DNA from: an uncultured Shewanella sp.
GTDB taxonomy: Bacteria > Pseudomonadota > Gammaproteobacteria > Enterobacterales > Shewanellaceae
DNA: 64,000 nt
Reading direction: 5' to 3'
Assembly (NCBI RefSeq): GCF_947497935.1
Contig: NZ_CANMIO010000014.1
Coordinates: 1-64,000, forward strand
Shown: piece by piece, positions 9,250 through 19,451 of the stretch
Position numbering within the stretch: the first letter of the stretch is position 1
How the letters are laid out: the number at the start of each line of letters is the position of its first letter
Position numbers and translations under genes: made by a program
The notes under the pieces: generated by a model
What the model saw: the letters and a program-made list of their open reading frames with translations, nothing else
Databases searched by the model: none
What the model was told of the DNA's origin: nothing

Positions 9250-9651
9250 TTACCAAGTCTCTGCATCGAAGCGAGCCGTTCTGGCTTCAGACAGCGTACA
9301 GTCAGTAAGGTGGATAAGCTCTGCTAGAGTAATGCTAGGATTTTGCTGAATAAGCCGTACTAGTTTAGCCTCTAATGGCTCAAGTTTGTCGGCATGGCCA
9401 AGTAGGCCTGTGTCGATCTTTTTAATCAGGTGGTTATAATTACAATCGCCAGCGGTTAATTGCTGCGTTTTAATATGCTGGAGCATGGCTTGAATATTTA
9501 CCGCCCCCCCCGTAATCCCCCAATTGCGTGAACGGCGCACGCGCTTAAGCTCACAATCGAATTGCTTAGCAATGACTTGAGCCTGTTTAACCGCTTCACG
9601 GCCAATTCGATGAATAAGCGAGGGAAGCGAGATGGTGATCTCTTGTTTCAT
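9250..9651 (-). CDS. Small RRF_GI-like protein (ribosome recycling factor family in name)
   Basis: 133 residues. The opening (ISLPSLIHRIGREAVKQAQ) and the basic RVRRSRNWGITG block fit the small 'ribosome recycling factor family' proteins of Vibrio and Shewanella. This is recalled, not searched. The C-terminal ~45 residues (LEAKLVRLIQQNPSITLAEL then TDCTLSEAR) look like a small winged-helix or helix-turn-helix. It is too short to be a true RRF. RNA or ribosome binding is only a guess. Confidence 0.6.
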   Translation of the reverse strand: MKQEITISLPSLIHRIGREAVKQAQVIAKQFDCELKRVRRSRNWGITGGAVNIQAMLQHIKTQQLTAGDCNYNHLIKKIDTGLLGHADKLEPLEAKLVRLIQQNPSITLAELIHLTDCTLSEARTARFDAETW

Positions 9652-10188
9652 GATTATGGTTATGGATATGGTTTCATTCGATTTTAGGCACTAGTGTAAA
9701 TCTGATGCGAGTTTTTCTAGTCTAACGCTAAAAACCCAACTAATGAACAACAGCCATAGTCAAAACCATTAGGACTGAAACAGCAAAACAAAGATCCCGA
9801 GAGATGGCCACTCAGCGAAGTCGACAGCATATCGCCTTCGCTGCGACTACCGATACTCTAACCTACTGACAGGTGTGAGGATTATCACCGGAAAACTTCA
9901 AAAACAAAGTAAATCACACCATCAAATGAATTTAGCCATACTTTACACTCACATAGATTGAATTCAGCTTTAAAAATAGTCATTTATGTCGCCACCACTC
10001 ATTCTGAAATAGGCTAATTCTCTCAGGTTTGATTTAGATCAATGAGTGCCTACGCCTTTTCAGGCCATATAAAGGTGAACTGGCTCACAAACCAAGCCAA
10101 AGCCTACTTGGCAAACATCACACAATTGCAGTGTCATGGCTTTAAGCACCTAATTTTTATAATGAAACCTAGAATGTAGAGGTACCTT
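9652..10188. other. Intergenic region
   Basis: About 540 bp upstream of the 62-residue gene. No coding region or clear hairpin found; the 3' half should hold the promoter of the small gene. Confidence 0.4.
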
Positions 10189-10377
10189 ATGGAATTACTA
10201 CCAAATTGTTACACCGATCTATGCGTAAATGGGAAATGGTTTCACTACGATCATGGAGCCAACTCTGTATTCATGCTCAATGGCAGTAAGCCACTAACCT
10301 TTGAATTAGATTCGTTACCCAAAACAGAAGATGAATTAGAGCTGCATTTAATGGCTATTGCCAACGAACTGATTTAG
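10189..10377 (+). CDS. Small hypothetical protein, 62 residues
   Basis: ATG preceded by GAGG at seven bases (TAGAGGTACCTTATG). Acidic, soluble; the start is Cys-containing (MELLPNCYTDLCVNGKW) and the end helical (TEDELELHLMAIANELI). Not recognised. The codon pattern and ribosome site support a real gene. Confidence 0.6.
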   Translation: MELLPNCYTDLCVNGKWFHYDHGANSVFMLNGSKPLTFELDSLPKTEDELELHLMAIANELI

Positions 10378-10862
10378 ATAGCAATCTAAGGAAAAGTGGG
10401 GAGCTGGTAAAAAATAGGTCTTCTAGGCCTATTTCAACTTGGCTTTGGAAAAGTTGAATTGGGCTACTCCGCCAAGAACGAGGAAAAAATTGAACGTATC
10501 CCGTATCGATTACACGACATCGCTGAGTCACCAAACATGATTAGCTTTATGAAACATCAAAATAGCGTTAAAAGTGGCACTTTAGTTCCATGGTTCAAAT
10601 GAGCTATTTTGACCAAAGAAATTGCTTGATTGAATTAAAAACGAAAAATAAATATGGACAATACTCAATTATCGGGTACTATTTATCACGCTCTGCTATT
10701 GAGAGTGATTAATGAAACATAAGTAAAAAGTAAAATCTCAGAATTCCTTCGTTATTGTTGTTATCCTCAGTTTGCCCTTATCTTCATCATCACAGTTAAT
10801 TCAATTTTTCAGTGCATCGCATAATGCGAATTTTTTATGAATTTATATATAAGGGACACATC
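10378..10862. other. Intergenic region and cspA leader
   Basis: A weak hairpin (AAATAGG / CCTATTT, 10412-10434) may end the upstream gene. A stretch at about 10409-10605 stays open in one frame without a start codon (see rejected). The last ~120 bases probably form the long untranslated leader typical of cspA-type genes; I could not find an exact cold-box. Confidence 0.4.
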
Positions 10863-11072
10863 ATGTCTAATACAACTGGTATCGTAAAATGGTTTAACGA
10901 AGAGAAAGGTTTTGGTTTCATTACTCAAGACAACGGCGGCGCTGACGTATTCGTTCACTTCCGTGCAATCACTTCAGACGGCTTCAAAACTTTGGCTGAA
11001 GGCCAAAAAGTATCTTTCGAAGTAGAGCAAGGTCAAAAAGGCCTTCAAGCAGCTAACGTAGTCGCGCTGTAA
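10863..11072 (+). CDS. CspA-family cold shock protein
   Basis: 69 residues, the standard length. RNA-binding motifs are intact: RNP1 KGFGFI (15-20) and RNP2 VFVHF (29-33), with the usual [10 protein letters not shown] start. It binds single-stranded nucleic acid and melts RNA structure. The frame extends 17 codons upstream, but the ATG at 10863 has the AAGGGA ribosome site and begins the conserved domain. Followed by a strong terminator. A long leader suggests post-transcriptional cold regulation, as known for the family. Confidence 0.93.
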   Translation: MSNTTGIVKWFNEEKGFGFITQDNGGADVFVHFRAITSDGFKTLAEGQKVSFEVEQGQKGLQAANVVAL

Positions 11073-11083
11073 CTTTGTAAGTT

Positions 11084-11127
11084 GACGTAAATGGCTTAAT
11101 GGCCATTTACGTCATTTACGTCATTTA
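11084..11127 (+). terminator. Terminator of the cold shock gene
   Basis: GACGTAAATGGC / GCCATTTACGTC perfect 12-bp stem with a 6-base loop, then ATTTACGTCATTT; the ACGTCATTT tail is itself repeated. Confidence 0.75.
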
Positions 11128-11362
11128 AACTAACGTTAAGAATGAATCTTAAAAACTAACTTAAAATAATTAGCTTTAATAAAAAATTTATACCGTATCT
11201 GCGAAAACATTAACATTTCTACCATCTGCTTCTTGTATATGTCATTACGTTTCTGATCGACTTCGTTATATTCCTATAAATACAAATTAAACATTTAATA
11301 ATTAAGACAAACCTTAGATTTTCTAACTTTATCTTCAATATCTTCAACACATCAGGCTAACT

Positions 11363-11455
11363 ATGTCTCGCTCATCGGGTCCAAAACGATTTTGGTTTCA
11401 CCAATCAAAAAAGAAAACCATACAAACTAAAACCACACGAAAAGGTAATAAATGA
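11363..11455 (+). CDS. 30-residue basic micro-ORF
   Basis: ATG with CAGG eight bases upstream, encoding MSRSSGPKRFWFHQSKKK and a further basic tail. The stop TGA overlaps the ATG of the next ORF as ATGA, a classic translational-coupling arrangement. Very basic and aromatic, so it could bind nucleic acid or act as a leader peptide. It might be chance, but the ribosome site and the exact overlap support it. Confidence 0.5.
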   Translation: MSRSSGPKRFWFHQSKKKTIQTKTTRKGNK

Positions 11456-11661
11456 AAGTAAATTTTAATATTTTTAAAGACAACATCTCTTGGGACTCTC
11501 TTATCCACCAGCTAAATGGTGATGTACTATTACGACATGTTTTAGTGAAGGGAAATGTCGTAGATAGAAATATCGACTTTATCTACTGTGACGAAACCTG
11601 CCAAGGTAAAATCATTAATGGTGACAATCAGCTTATCGGTAATTTTTCCACCTCCCACTAG
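11452..11661 (+). CDS. Small hypothetical protein, 69 residues, coupled to the micro-ORF
   Basis: Starts inside the stop codon of the 30-residue ORF (ATGA), with AAAAGG six bases upstream. Sequence MKVNFNIFKDNISWDSLIHQ and a beta-rich middle (HVLVKGNVVDRNIDFIYCDE). Not recognised. It lies just after cspA behind a 230-bp AT-rich leader, so it may share a stress regime with it; that is inference from position only. Confidence 0.6.
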   Translation: MKVNFNIFKDNISWDSLIHQLNGDVLLRHVLVKGNVVDRNIDFIYCDETCQGKIINGDNQLIGNFSTSH

Positions 11662-11882
11662 TAAACTAACTGGTGCGCGCTGCAAGCACTCAACGTCACT
11701 CTTGAGTCTGATATTTAACAAAAGCCAAAGGGTTTGACGAAAAATTCAACCCAGCAATCTGTATCTCAGCAATGAACAGCCCTATATAAAGAGCCTTGCC
11801 GACCATAGAAACATCATTAGGTCACACAAGACTCTAATCCCGCTAGGATTGAAGGGCTACATAGTGAAGCTTATCAATAATA

Positions 11883-12968
11883 TCAGCTCAACAGCTGCTC
11901 AGGGGCTTGATAACTAATATGCTGATGGAACCGCACGATAAGCTCATCGCGTGACTTATCTAACGCTAATTCTGATGTCATACTTCTTAGCGCATCTTCG
12001 ACTCGATTCAAATAACGCCCAAGCGCGCCATCTTTACAGTCATTAACGCCTGCGGCGATAGTAAAGCTAACCATTTCGACGAGCTTATTGCCGTCCCAAT
12101 GGCGAATAAATTGCTGCTCTTCAATATTTGGGTCGAAACCAAGCATTTGTACTTCATCGGTTCCATCGACTTGATCATATTTACTGTTACGCACAAGCGG
12201 AGTTAAGCCATTAGCAACCATAGCAATCTGCTTAAGCTGTTTAGCTGACGTTGCTTGAATAAATGCATCCTCAAGCTTTTGATATAGTGGTGTAAAGTCA
12301 TTGGCATGTTCTGGCAACATAGCCTGCTTAAGCTTACGACTTAAGGGAAGCTTTACGGTGACATAACAGAGTGAACCGTGAGCTTCAGGGAGCGGACACT
12401 GCCTTGCTCTATATCTGTCGCTAATGGATCGCAGCTTGTAGCCATAACTCTCTTTATTTCCCTTAGCTTTAGCAAATAGATCATAAGAGAGATGTTGGTG
12501 ATCACGGATTTTGATCGTTAAGTTTTTCTCTGGCAATTGCGGAGTCAGCTTGGCGAGGAAAGATTGCACTTTCAAGTGGAAACTAGCCGAGTTACTGCGA
12601 ATTTCATCGCCCGTCGCTAAGAATGCAATTCTGATTTTTCTTGCTCGGTAATCATCTTTACTATGAAGGCTTTGCGCTTCATGGTACTCAGGGTTATAAA
12701 AGAATATGATCTGCTCTTCGGTCGGAAAGCAGTATGCCTCGGAGTGAAAACGAACCACAGGTAACTTATCGTTGGTGATCACATGCAGGTTAAATAACTC
12801 TTCTTGCTCACCTAATGTAAAGATAGCGCGGCTAAGTGCCTCGTAACAGGTTTTGTAATCAGGGTAATGGGCCAATAAAGCATCCGTTACTTTAATTTCC
12901 GCCGTGATGTACTGATTGGCTCGAACGCTCTTGGGAATGTACACTTTTTGCTGATGGCTAATAGACAT
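11883..12968 (-). CDS. DUF3083-family protein
   Basis: 361 residues with an ideal AAGGAG site. Soluble, mixed alpha/beta, no signal peptide. The pattern (opening QQKVYIPKSVRANQYITAEI; TDEVQMLGFDPNIEEQQFIRH near the end) fits the DUF3083 proteins seen in Shewanella and relatives. Assignment is from memory. No function is known for the family. Not in an obvious operon. Confidence 0.7.
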   Translation of the reverse strand: MSISHQQKVYIPKSVRANQYITAEIKVTDALLAHYPDYKTCYEALSRAIFTLGEQEELFNLHVITNDKLPVVRFHSEAYCFPTEEQIIFFYNPEYHEAQSLHSKDDYRARKIRIAFLATGDEIRSNSASFHLKVQSFLAKLTPQLPEKNLTIKIRDHQHLSYDLFAKAKGNKESYGYKLRSISDRYRARQCPLPEAHGSLCYVTVKLPLSRKLKQAMLPEHANDFTPLYQKLEDAFIQATSAKQLKQIAMVANGLTPLVRNSKYDQVDGTDEVQMLGFDPNIEEQQFIRHWDGNKLVEMVSFTIAAGVNDCKDGALGRYLNRVEDALRSMTSELALDKSRDELIVRFHQHISYQAPEQLLS

Positions 12969-13186
12969 AAGTACTCCTTGTAATTAGTTAACCATATGTA
13001 GCTTGCTGCCAATAGTAGCGATAAATTCTGACGAAAATACTACGATAGACCACATTTTTTACCAATTAGAAACATAGTACGCTTCGAATCTGATTTATTA
13101 CTTAAAATCGATACACAAAGCGCACTATTTAGGAGTAAAAGCAATCTATCGACAATCTCAAATAAGACTACCAATTTAGCCTCTTA

Positions 13187-14440
13187 TTAGCTGCAAACTT
13201 GATTACGGCCCTTCTTCTTCGCTTTATATAACGCTTGATCGGAACGCTTCATAGTTTGTTCAAAGGTTTCGCTACTTTGGTGCTCAGCAACACCAATAGA
13301 GATGGTGACACTCACAGTTTTAGCTTTATGTTGAGTCTTACCACGGGTCGCTTTGGACTGACTCTTGCGCTTATCATTTCTCAGCACGATATCGTATTCC
13401 TCAATCGCCTGACGCACCTCTTCAAGGTAATCCAACGTCGATGGTATATCTTTGCGGGGAAAGATAATGGTGAACTCCTCACCACCATAACGGAAGGCTT
13501 TACCACCACCGCGAACGCCTCCGATTTTACTGGCGACTAATTTCAGCACCTGATCGCCAACATCATGTCCATAGGTGTCGTTAAACTTCTTAAAATGGTC
13601 GATATCCAGCATCGCCACACTGTATTTGCGGCCTAAAGAAAGCACTAAGTTAAACAGGGCGCGACGTGAAGCCAAACCTGTCAGCTCATCACGATAAGCT
13701 AAAAAATAAGAATCGGTCAGCACCGTTAAAATATAAATTGTAGCGAGTATCGTCATTGAAATAGACAGCGGCACTGAGCCCGGATAAACAAAGTGCGCTA
13801 GCCAAAACGCTAAGGTAATAAAGATGGAAGTATTAACTAAATTCGCCTGCCAGGCGCCGCGTATCAACACAAGCACCGAACAGAGATAGATAGGCGCAGT
13901 GATCCGCAGCTCCATACTCAATGCATCTCCAAGGTAGCCATCGAGCTGAAACTTAAATTGATTATTCGCCCAGACCCAAGCAAATGCGGCCGCAAAGCTC
14001 AGTAAGACACCAACGACTCTCACTATGCTATGGGGAGACAGCAGCCCCCTATCTTTAATAAACGCGAATCCGGCAAGAGTAAACGTTCCGCCAAGTAAGA
14101 GCTGGTTTGAATAGGAATTAGACTCTGTTACGTCAAATAACAACCCTCTTGAGCTAAGGTAATAGGCCAACATCAATAGCGCTAGATACGCCAATCGACT
14201 GCGATTAAATTGCAACGAAATCGCAATTCCTGCGGGCAGCAACCAAAAGGGAAGTTGCTCAATAATCCCCTGCCAGTCTTGTAAACTTGTTTGGTATACG
14301 TGACGCAAAGCTACAGCAAGAGCGGTGAGAAAAAGAGGAATAAAGAAAAACCGACAACTATGGTAAAAAACGGACAAAACAAACCTCAATATGAATCTAA
14401 TGAAACACTTAACTCTGCAACAGCAGAGCGAGTGAGCCAT
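13187..14440 (-). CDS. Membrane-bound diguanylate cyclase (GGDEF)
   Basis: Makes the second messenger c-di-GMP from GTP. The N-terminal ~240 residues hold about seven membrane segments; the rest is a GGDEF domain starting at RDELTGLASRRALF, with the substrate loop AMLDIDHFKKFNDTYGHDVGD and an intact GGEEF signature. The inhibitory RxxD site five residues before GGEEF is absent (GGKAFRY there). A basic insert (NDKRKSQSKATRGKTQHKAK) interrupts the domain before VSVTISIGVAE. The start is uncertain: the ATG at 14440 has no ribosome site, while a TTG at 14377 has GAGG six bases upstream and gives a more normal N-terminus. Confidence 0.88.
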   Translation of the reverse strand: MAHSLCCCRVKCFIRFILRFVLSVFYHSCRFFFIPLFLTALAVALRHVYQTSLQDWQGIIEQLPFWLLPAGIAISLQFNRSRLAYLALLMLAYYLSSRGLLFDVTESNSYSNQLLLGGTFTLAGFAFIKDRGLLSPHSIVRVVGVLLSFAAAFAWVWANNQFKFQLDGYLGDALSMELRITAPIYLCSVLVLIRGAWQANLVNTSIFITLAFWLAHFVYPGSVPLSISMTILATIYILTVLTDSYFLAYRDELTGLASRRALFNLVLSLGRKYSVAMLDIDHFKKFNDTYGHDVGDQVLKLVASKIGGVRGGGKAFRYGGEEFTIIFPRKDIPSTLDYLEEVRQAIEEYDIVLRNDKRKSQSKATRGKTQHKAKTVSVTISIGVAEHQSSETFEQTMKRSDQALYKAKKKGRNQVCS

Positions 14441-15428
14441 AGGGAAAGTTAAAGGGTGATAACTTCATACAGGCAATACTCAGACTTAGTAAGTCGACAA
14501 TATTTCCATAAGATAAAGCCGACAACCAGCAATATCACTTAAAGCTATGGCCTTTTTTAGCAATGACAGCATTGTAATCATCTCTAAGCGAGAAGGCGTT
14601 TCGACTCCAGACAAAAATCTTTCTATATATAATGGACGCCAACGGCACAAGAACAGGCTAAACCAGACTTTTTTTTGCGATGACACCTGTTAAATAGAGT
14701 CCAACAATTAAGGTTTAATTACAAATACAAGTAGTAGTAAATTAGCGTTACCGTTTTTACCAAAACAACTACATGTATCTTTTCCTTACTAAGCTTCACC
14801 ATTAATATAAAGGATAATTCACTAACATTAAGAATGGGATTAAATATAGATACAGGATTAAAGTCATTCTAAAAAACTATCCAAACATAAGGGTCATTAT
14901 CTCATTATCGGAACAGTTCTTCTTCCTAATCAATTTGAATATTCACAAATATTACCCCATCTATGTTCGTCCCAATATTCAATCAACATTCTGCACTAGC
15001 AATCTCCCTTGCTATATACCGGCTGAAACATAGATAAAGCCACCATATACAATAGGTAGACAAAAGAATACCAACCAAGAAAAACACAGCTGACTACAAC
15101 AACTTAAACCAACGCGCACATTGTACGCCAAGCAAAAAGCCACTTCCCAGCAATAAAAACACACTACACCAAAAATAACAGCAAACACAAAAATCAATAC
15201 ATAAAAACCAAGTGCAAAGCTTAAACATATTAGTTTCAAAACATAAACATTAAAAAACCTTAAAGCTCACAGCTTACAACCAAGTTAAAAACTAGTTTAC
15301 GACAAGCTTAATTAACCAAAAAAAATTTTCACAAAGTAATAATCATCAGTTGGTCACAGTTTATATCCAACAAACTGATAATATTTCCACCAATTTAATA
15401 CCTAAGCACTGGCAATAACGATTTCACT
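14441..15428. other. Long AT-rich intergenic region
   Basis: Nearly 1 kb without a credible gene. From about 15030 to 15340 the plus strand is rich in A and C and poor in G and T. This leaves a hydrophobic open frame on the minus strand (15012-15239) that has only a TTG start and no ribosome site. It may hold regulatory RNA or the chemoreceptor promoter; nothing recognised. Confidence 0.4.
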
Positions 15429-17060
15429 ATGTCTAAACTTTCCATCAAGCAACTATTTATCACTCTTTTTAGTAGCCTATTATTGATATTTGCTCTATCT
15501 CTTGGTCTTATCAAATACCACAGCAAGCAATTGGAAGCGCAAATATATACTCTTGAACATGAAAACCAAACTAGTGAACTAATTTCCCAATTACTTAATA
15601 AAGTTTCGGGATTACGTCGAGAACAGCTAGGATATAGCTTGCGTCGAGTACAGGCCTCTCCTATTAGTGAAGAGTCAAGGGAGTACTTGAATCAACAGGT
15701 TGTCGATATTAATGATATTGTGGTCAGATCTAATGAGATCGTTAGCGCTGATACCCTAACCCAGATAAATCAACTCAAGACACCACTAGCCGAGTTTAGC
15801 CGTTTACATCATAACTTTTTACAAAGTGACACCTCTCAAGGTGCTGCCGCTGCGGGTCAAATGCTAAGTTCAATGGATGCCTGGCATATTTATAACAATG
15901 TAGAGCAAGGTATTTTCCTATTAATGGAGAAGCAGGCAGCAAAAGTTAAAGCCGCTAAAAGTGCGGCCGATGATGCAATGACAGCCCTAAATCGCAGTAC
16001 GATTATTGTTGCCATCCTCTTTATGTTTGCACTGTCTAGCTCAGCGGTATTCCTATTAAAACGCATTTTGTCACCTCTGCATGCCACTAAATCAGTCCTA
16101 TCTGCGATTGCTGATGGTGATTTAACTATCGATATTGATATCAGCAAATTTAACAGCCTTGAGTTTAGCGAATTAGCAGGTGTTTTACTGCTGATGCGCA
16201 ATCAGTTGCAGGATATCATTTCTCAAATTGGAGCCGCCTCCATTCAATTAGCCGCTGCGGTGGAAGAAGTTAGCACTATTGCAGAGGAATCTGCCAGTGG
16301 AGTGAGACATCAGCAACATGAGGTGGATCAGGTTGCCACCGCAATGACTGAGTTACAAAGTTCAATTACAGAAATTGCCCGTAATACAAACCAAACCGCA
16401 GAGCAGGCCTTACTGGCCGTTAATGCAGCCGATAGTGGTAGCCACGTCGTTGCCGATACCATGGTAGCGATTAATGAGTCAGAATCTGAAATCACTGCGG
16501 TAAGTGAGGTGATCACCCAACTTCAACAGGACACAGATGCCATATCGGTTATCGTTGAGGTGATCAGCAATATTACAGACCAGACTAACTTACTGGCCCT
16601 GAATGCCGCGATTGAAGCCGCTCGTGCGGGAGAACAAGGGCGAGGCTTTGCGGTCGTTGCAGATGAAGTGCGAAGCTTAGCCAGCCGCACTCAAGATTCA
16701 GCCCATGAGATTAAAACAACCATTGAACGGTTGCAAAAAAGGTCACAAACAGCCGTAAACGTAATGAGTTCAAGTAGGGATAAGATGAAGCAAAGTGTTG
16801 AGCAGGCAAAATGTGCCAGCGATGCCATTGGTGATATCAACGCGGCAATCACTCAAATAAATGATATGGCAATTCAAGTAGCCAGTGCCACCGAACAGCA
16901 AACAGCGGTAACGGAGGAGCTTAGCCAAAATATTATTAATATTAACGATGCTGCCTGCCGAGTTAGTGAGGGAACCGTTCAAGTCTCTCAATCAAGCAAC
17001 GAATTAAGTCAGTTGGCCATAAATCTAGCTGAAATTATCCGTCGTTTCCGCACGGTGTAA
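15429..17060 (+). CDS. Methyl-accepting chemotaxis protein
   Basis: 543 residues. One membrane segment at ~8-28, a helical periplasmic sensor region (~30-190; TarH-like four-helix type is likely), a second segment at ~190-212, a HAMP domain to ~265 and a full cytoplasmic signalling domain. The hairpin tip reads [20 protein letters not shown] near residue 385, followed by [14 protein letters not shown], the invariant CheA/CheW contact region. It signals ligand binding to the flagellar motor. The ligand cannot be told. No CheB/CheR pentapeptide tether at the C-terminus. Single gene, ended by a hairpin. Confidence 0.95.
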   Translation: MSKLSIKQLFITLFSSLLLIFALSLGLIKYHSKQLEAQIYTLEHENQTSELISQLLNKVSGLRREQLGYSLRRVQASPISEESREYLNQQVVDINDIVVRSNEIVSADTLTQINQLKTPLAEFSRLHHNFLQSDTSQGAAAAGQMLSSMDAWHIYNNVEQGIFLLMEKQAAKVKAAKSAADDAMTALNRSTIIVAILFMFALSSSAVFLLKRILSPLHATKSVLSAIADGDLTIDIDISKFNSLEFSELAGVLLLMRNQLQDIISQIGAASIQLAAAVEEVSTIAEESASGVRHQQHEVDQVATAMTELQSSITEIARNTNQTAEQALLAVNAADSGSHVVADTMVAINESESEITAVSEVITQLQQDTDAISVIVEVISNITDQTNLLALNAAIEAARAGEQGRGFAVVADEVRSLASRTQDSAHEIKTTIERLQKRSQTAVNVMSSSRDKMKQSVEQAKCASDAIGDINAAITQINDMAIQVASATEQQTAVTEELSQNIININDAACRVSEGTVQVSQSSNELSQLAINLAEIIRRFRTV

Positions 17061-17091
17061 GTTAGCAAGATTAGTCACTAATCTTAGCTAT

Positions 17092-17121
17092 CCGGACTCG
17101 ATTATTAACTAACGAGTCCGG
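17092..17121 (+). terminator. Hairpin after the chemoreceptor gene
   Basis: CCGGACTCG / CGAGTCCGG stem with a 12-base loop, 30 bases after the stop. There is no good T run, so termination may be weak. Confidence 0.5.
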
Positions 17122-17228
17122 TATAACAGTTACAGTCTGCAAAAAGTCGCAGCTTAAAAGTTGAGGCTGACTTAGCCTTGTTTGTTAGCCGTCTCAAACA
17201 AGGCTATGGCAATTGCCGTTAAACCAAA

Positions 17229-18173
17229 CTAGTCATTGCCAGCGTCGGCAAAGCGGTAGCGAGCACTGTCAACCTTGCTTAATTTCGCAGAATCGAAATC
17301 ATCTAAGTGATGATGCTTAATCAGCGCTCGCAAGTTATCTACATAAGCCTGACCACGGCTAGAGTAATGCAGTAAGGATTGCACCAGCTCATAGCCAGTT
17401 AACTTTTTTTGCTCGCGTAATTGTTGGCGTAATTGTCTCAGCTCTTTATAAGCTAAGGTTGTATTGAGATTATGCATATAGCTGGCGGTACTCTGATACA
17501 GATTATTAAATGCCGCCACCTTGACATGACCGCCTGGCGTCGTTAAAAACTTACCGCCATCATGGGGCAGATGTTCTCCATAGAGGTTATTACCCGCTAT
17601 GGCGAAATAACTGGTGCCCCAGCCACTCTCATCGATCCCCTGAGCAAGCACCATCCCCGCAGGAATAATATCTATGTGCAAAAGTAACTCAGCTATCGTA
17701 CCCGACTTAACCGAATAAGTGTCAGCTAAGCGCTGCAGCCAAAGACTCTCAGCCTCGGTCCACTGGGATTTAGGTTTAACTGACAGTGTCTGTAATTCCT
17801 CTCGAATCAGCAAAATATGCTGATTCACAGCCTTGATTGTCGGCAATAACAGGCGAATGAAACCCGACGTTTTTTGCGAAACAGGCAACTCATTTAAATC
17901 ATGAGGTAAGTTTTCAACATAGTAGCTTGGCAGCATATGGCTCTTTTTAACAGCTTCAAGCTGGTAGCCCTGCTTATCAAATGCAACGATAAGATCTTTG
18001 GCTGAATGCAGGGTGTTAACGGCAACAGGCGGATAAGCTTGCTTGCTCTGCAATAGCGGCAAAGGCAGGCTCTGAGTTTCATTTGCGCTTGAGTTAAAAC
18101 TTGAAGTGGGGTTAGCCGAGGCAAGGGAAGATACCAGCAAAACCATACTAAGGATTATTTTGGTAAAAGACAT
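17229..18173 (-). CDS. Bax-like exported glucosaminidase
   Basis: 314 residues, GGAGAG ribosome site. The N-terminal 20 residues are a signal peptide (IILSMVLLVSSLASA). The C-terminal half is a glucosaminidase domain like E. coli Bax and FlgJ: AQGIDESGWGTSYFAIAGN carries the catalytic Glu, followed by NLYGEH and a YMHNLN block. It should cut beta-N-acetylglucosaminyl bonds of peptidoglycan in the periplasm. Residues 25-150 are a helical region typical of the Bax group. Role in cell-wall turnover is inferred. Confidence 0.85.
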   Translation of the reverse strand: MSFTKIILSMVLLVSSLASANPTSSFNSSANETQSLPLPLLQSKQAYPPVAVNTLHSAKDLIVAFDKQGYQLEAVKKSHMLPSYYVENLPHDLNELPVSQKTSGFIRLLLPTIKAVNQHILLIREELQTLSVKPKSQWTEAESLWLQRLADTYSVKSGTIAELLLHIDIIPAGMVLAQGIDESGWGTSYFAIAGNNLYGEHLPHDGGKFLTTPGGHVKVAAFNNLYQSTASYMHNLNTTLAYKELRQLRQQLREQKKLTGYELVQSLLHYSSRGQAYVDNLRALIKHHHLDDFDSAKLSKVDSARYRFADAGND

Positions 18174-18288
18174 TCAAGCTCTCCAATTAAAGGATAGGGT
18201 CTAGCGACCGCCACAATATATAGCAGGCAAACAGTAAACACTGGCTTGCGGCAAGTGACTGAGACAGCGCTTATGTGGCTATTAAAAC

Positions 18289-18316
18289 AAAAAAGGCCGC
18301 TATATAGCGACCTTTC
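18289..18316 (-). terminator. Terminator of the DUF3297 gene
   Basis: On the minus strand AAAGGTCGCTA pairs with TAGCGGCCTTT and runs into six Ts. Confidence 0.8.
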
Positions 18317-18348
18317 TCTTGGTTGAGAAGCTAACTAAGAGGAAACTC

Positions 18349-18597
18349 TTACTTATAAAACGCTTCAACAGTACCTTTTACAGTTATCATCAGCGGTTGA
18401 CCACGACGGTCTAATGCCTTGTGTGAAGGCACTTTTACCCAACCTTCGCTGATGCAGTACTCTTCAACATCAAAACGCTCATTGCCGTTAACCTTGATTC
18501 CGATATCGAATTCAAAGATTGCAGCCACGTGGTGTGGGCTACGTGGGTTAACTGAAAGACGATCTGGTAGAGCTGGTTGTGCTGTCGTGTCTGACAT
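18349..18597 (-). CDS. DUF3297-family protein
   Basis: 82 residues. The pattern PALPDRLSVNPRSPHH near the start and VEEYCISEGWVKVP later is that of DUF3297, a small cytoplasmic family widespread in proteobacteria with no assigned function. Ribosome site CCAGGA before the ATG. Single gene with its own terminator. Confidence 0.88.
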   Translation of the reverse strand: MSDTTAQPALPDRLSVNPRSPHHVAAIFEFDIGIKVNGNERFDVEEYCISEGWVKVPSHKALDRRGQPLMITVKGTVEAFYK

Positions 18598-18863
18598 AAT
18601 CCTGGCCTATAGTAAAAATTGCAGTAAATAAAAAGTGCGCTATTGTAGGCAATACACGGCATATGCTCAAGTGAAGAAACTCTCATAGCAAGATTAAATA
18701 CGCCAGCTATCGACGACTAATAGCGACATTCTCAGTTCAATATGTGTCATCTATCAATCTTCAAATACAAGCCCTAGTTTATTAGCTAAAAAGCACTTCC
18801 GATTGCTATAATCAGGACCTCTTAATTAACAATATTCAACCCACAATTCAGCTGTCGTTTCCT

Positions 18864-19451
18864 ATGGCAAATAACCTTAAACAATACACTTCTGCAACTC
18901 AAACTCTGTGCAGCTCATTTAAACATGAGAATGCCTATATATCACCTCTCATAACTGAAGATATCGCAGCACTAAAAGCGATTGGCATGCACCCTGATAT
19001 TTGGCGATTTGCACGATTCCCTAAAGGGACAACCGATGCTTTTGACGGTTATCTCAAAAGAGTACTGAGCGAACCCAATAGCTTACTATTCACAATAAGG
19101 TGCGGTTCAACACATAACGTCATTGGCTTTACTCGACTAAAAAATATTGATTTAGCGGAAAAACGTGCAGAGATCGGCACCTGGCTCACTGGTGAGTATC
19201 AAGGTAAAAAGCTTAATCGTTATATTAAGCAGCAGGTATTAACAGTCGGATTTAACATCTTGCAGCTAGATGAAATTTACTGTTATGTGACTGAAGACAA
19301 TCAGCCATCAATTAAAAGTCTACTCGCGTTTGGCTTTCAAATTGACACCAACAAACAGCGCTTATCCCCGACTCAAAAAGGGCCCTTAGAGATCCCCCAG
19401 CATTATATTTTTATGACAGCTGAAATCTTTAACGCATTGAATGAGCAGTAA
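18864..19451 (+). CDS. GNAT-family N-acetyltransferase
   Basis: 195 residues. RimJ/RimL-like GNAT fold: substrate part ISPLITEDIAALKAIGMHPD, a central strand VIGFTRLKNID, the acetyl-CoA strand RAEIGTWLTGEYQGKKLNRY and the C-terminal TEDNQPSIKSLLAFGFQID, where Asn-Gln-Pro-Ser is typical of the family. It transfers acetyl to an amine, perhaps a protein N-terminus or a small molecule; target unknown. Confidence 0.85.
   Translation: MANNLKQYTSATQTLCSSFKHENAYISPLITEDIAALKAIGMHPDIWRFARFPKGTTDAFDGYLKRVLSEPNSLLFTIRCGSTHNVIGFTRLKNIDLAEKRAEIGTWLTGEYQGKKLNRYIKQQVLTVGFNILQLDEIYCYVTEDNQPSIKSLLAFGFQIDTNKQRLSPTQKGPLEIPQHYIFMTAEIFNALNEQ

Noticed and set aside
10409-10605. Open frame of ~60 codons (ending VKSGTLVPWFK)
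   Set aside because: It has no start codon and no recognised similarity; could be chance or a decayed gene, not enough to call.
14486-14686. 66-residue minus-strand frame
   Set aside because: GTG start without ribosome site, low-complexity A run at its beginning.
15012-15239. 75-residue hydrophobic minus-strand frame
   Set aside because: TTG start without ribosome site; its composition is the by-product of an A/C-rich plus strand.
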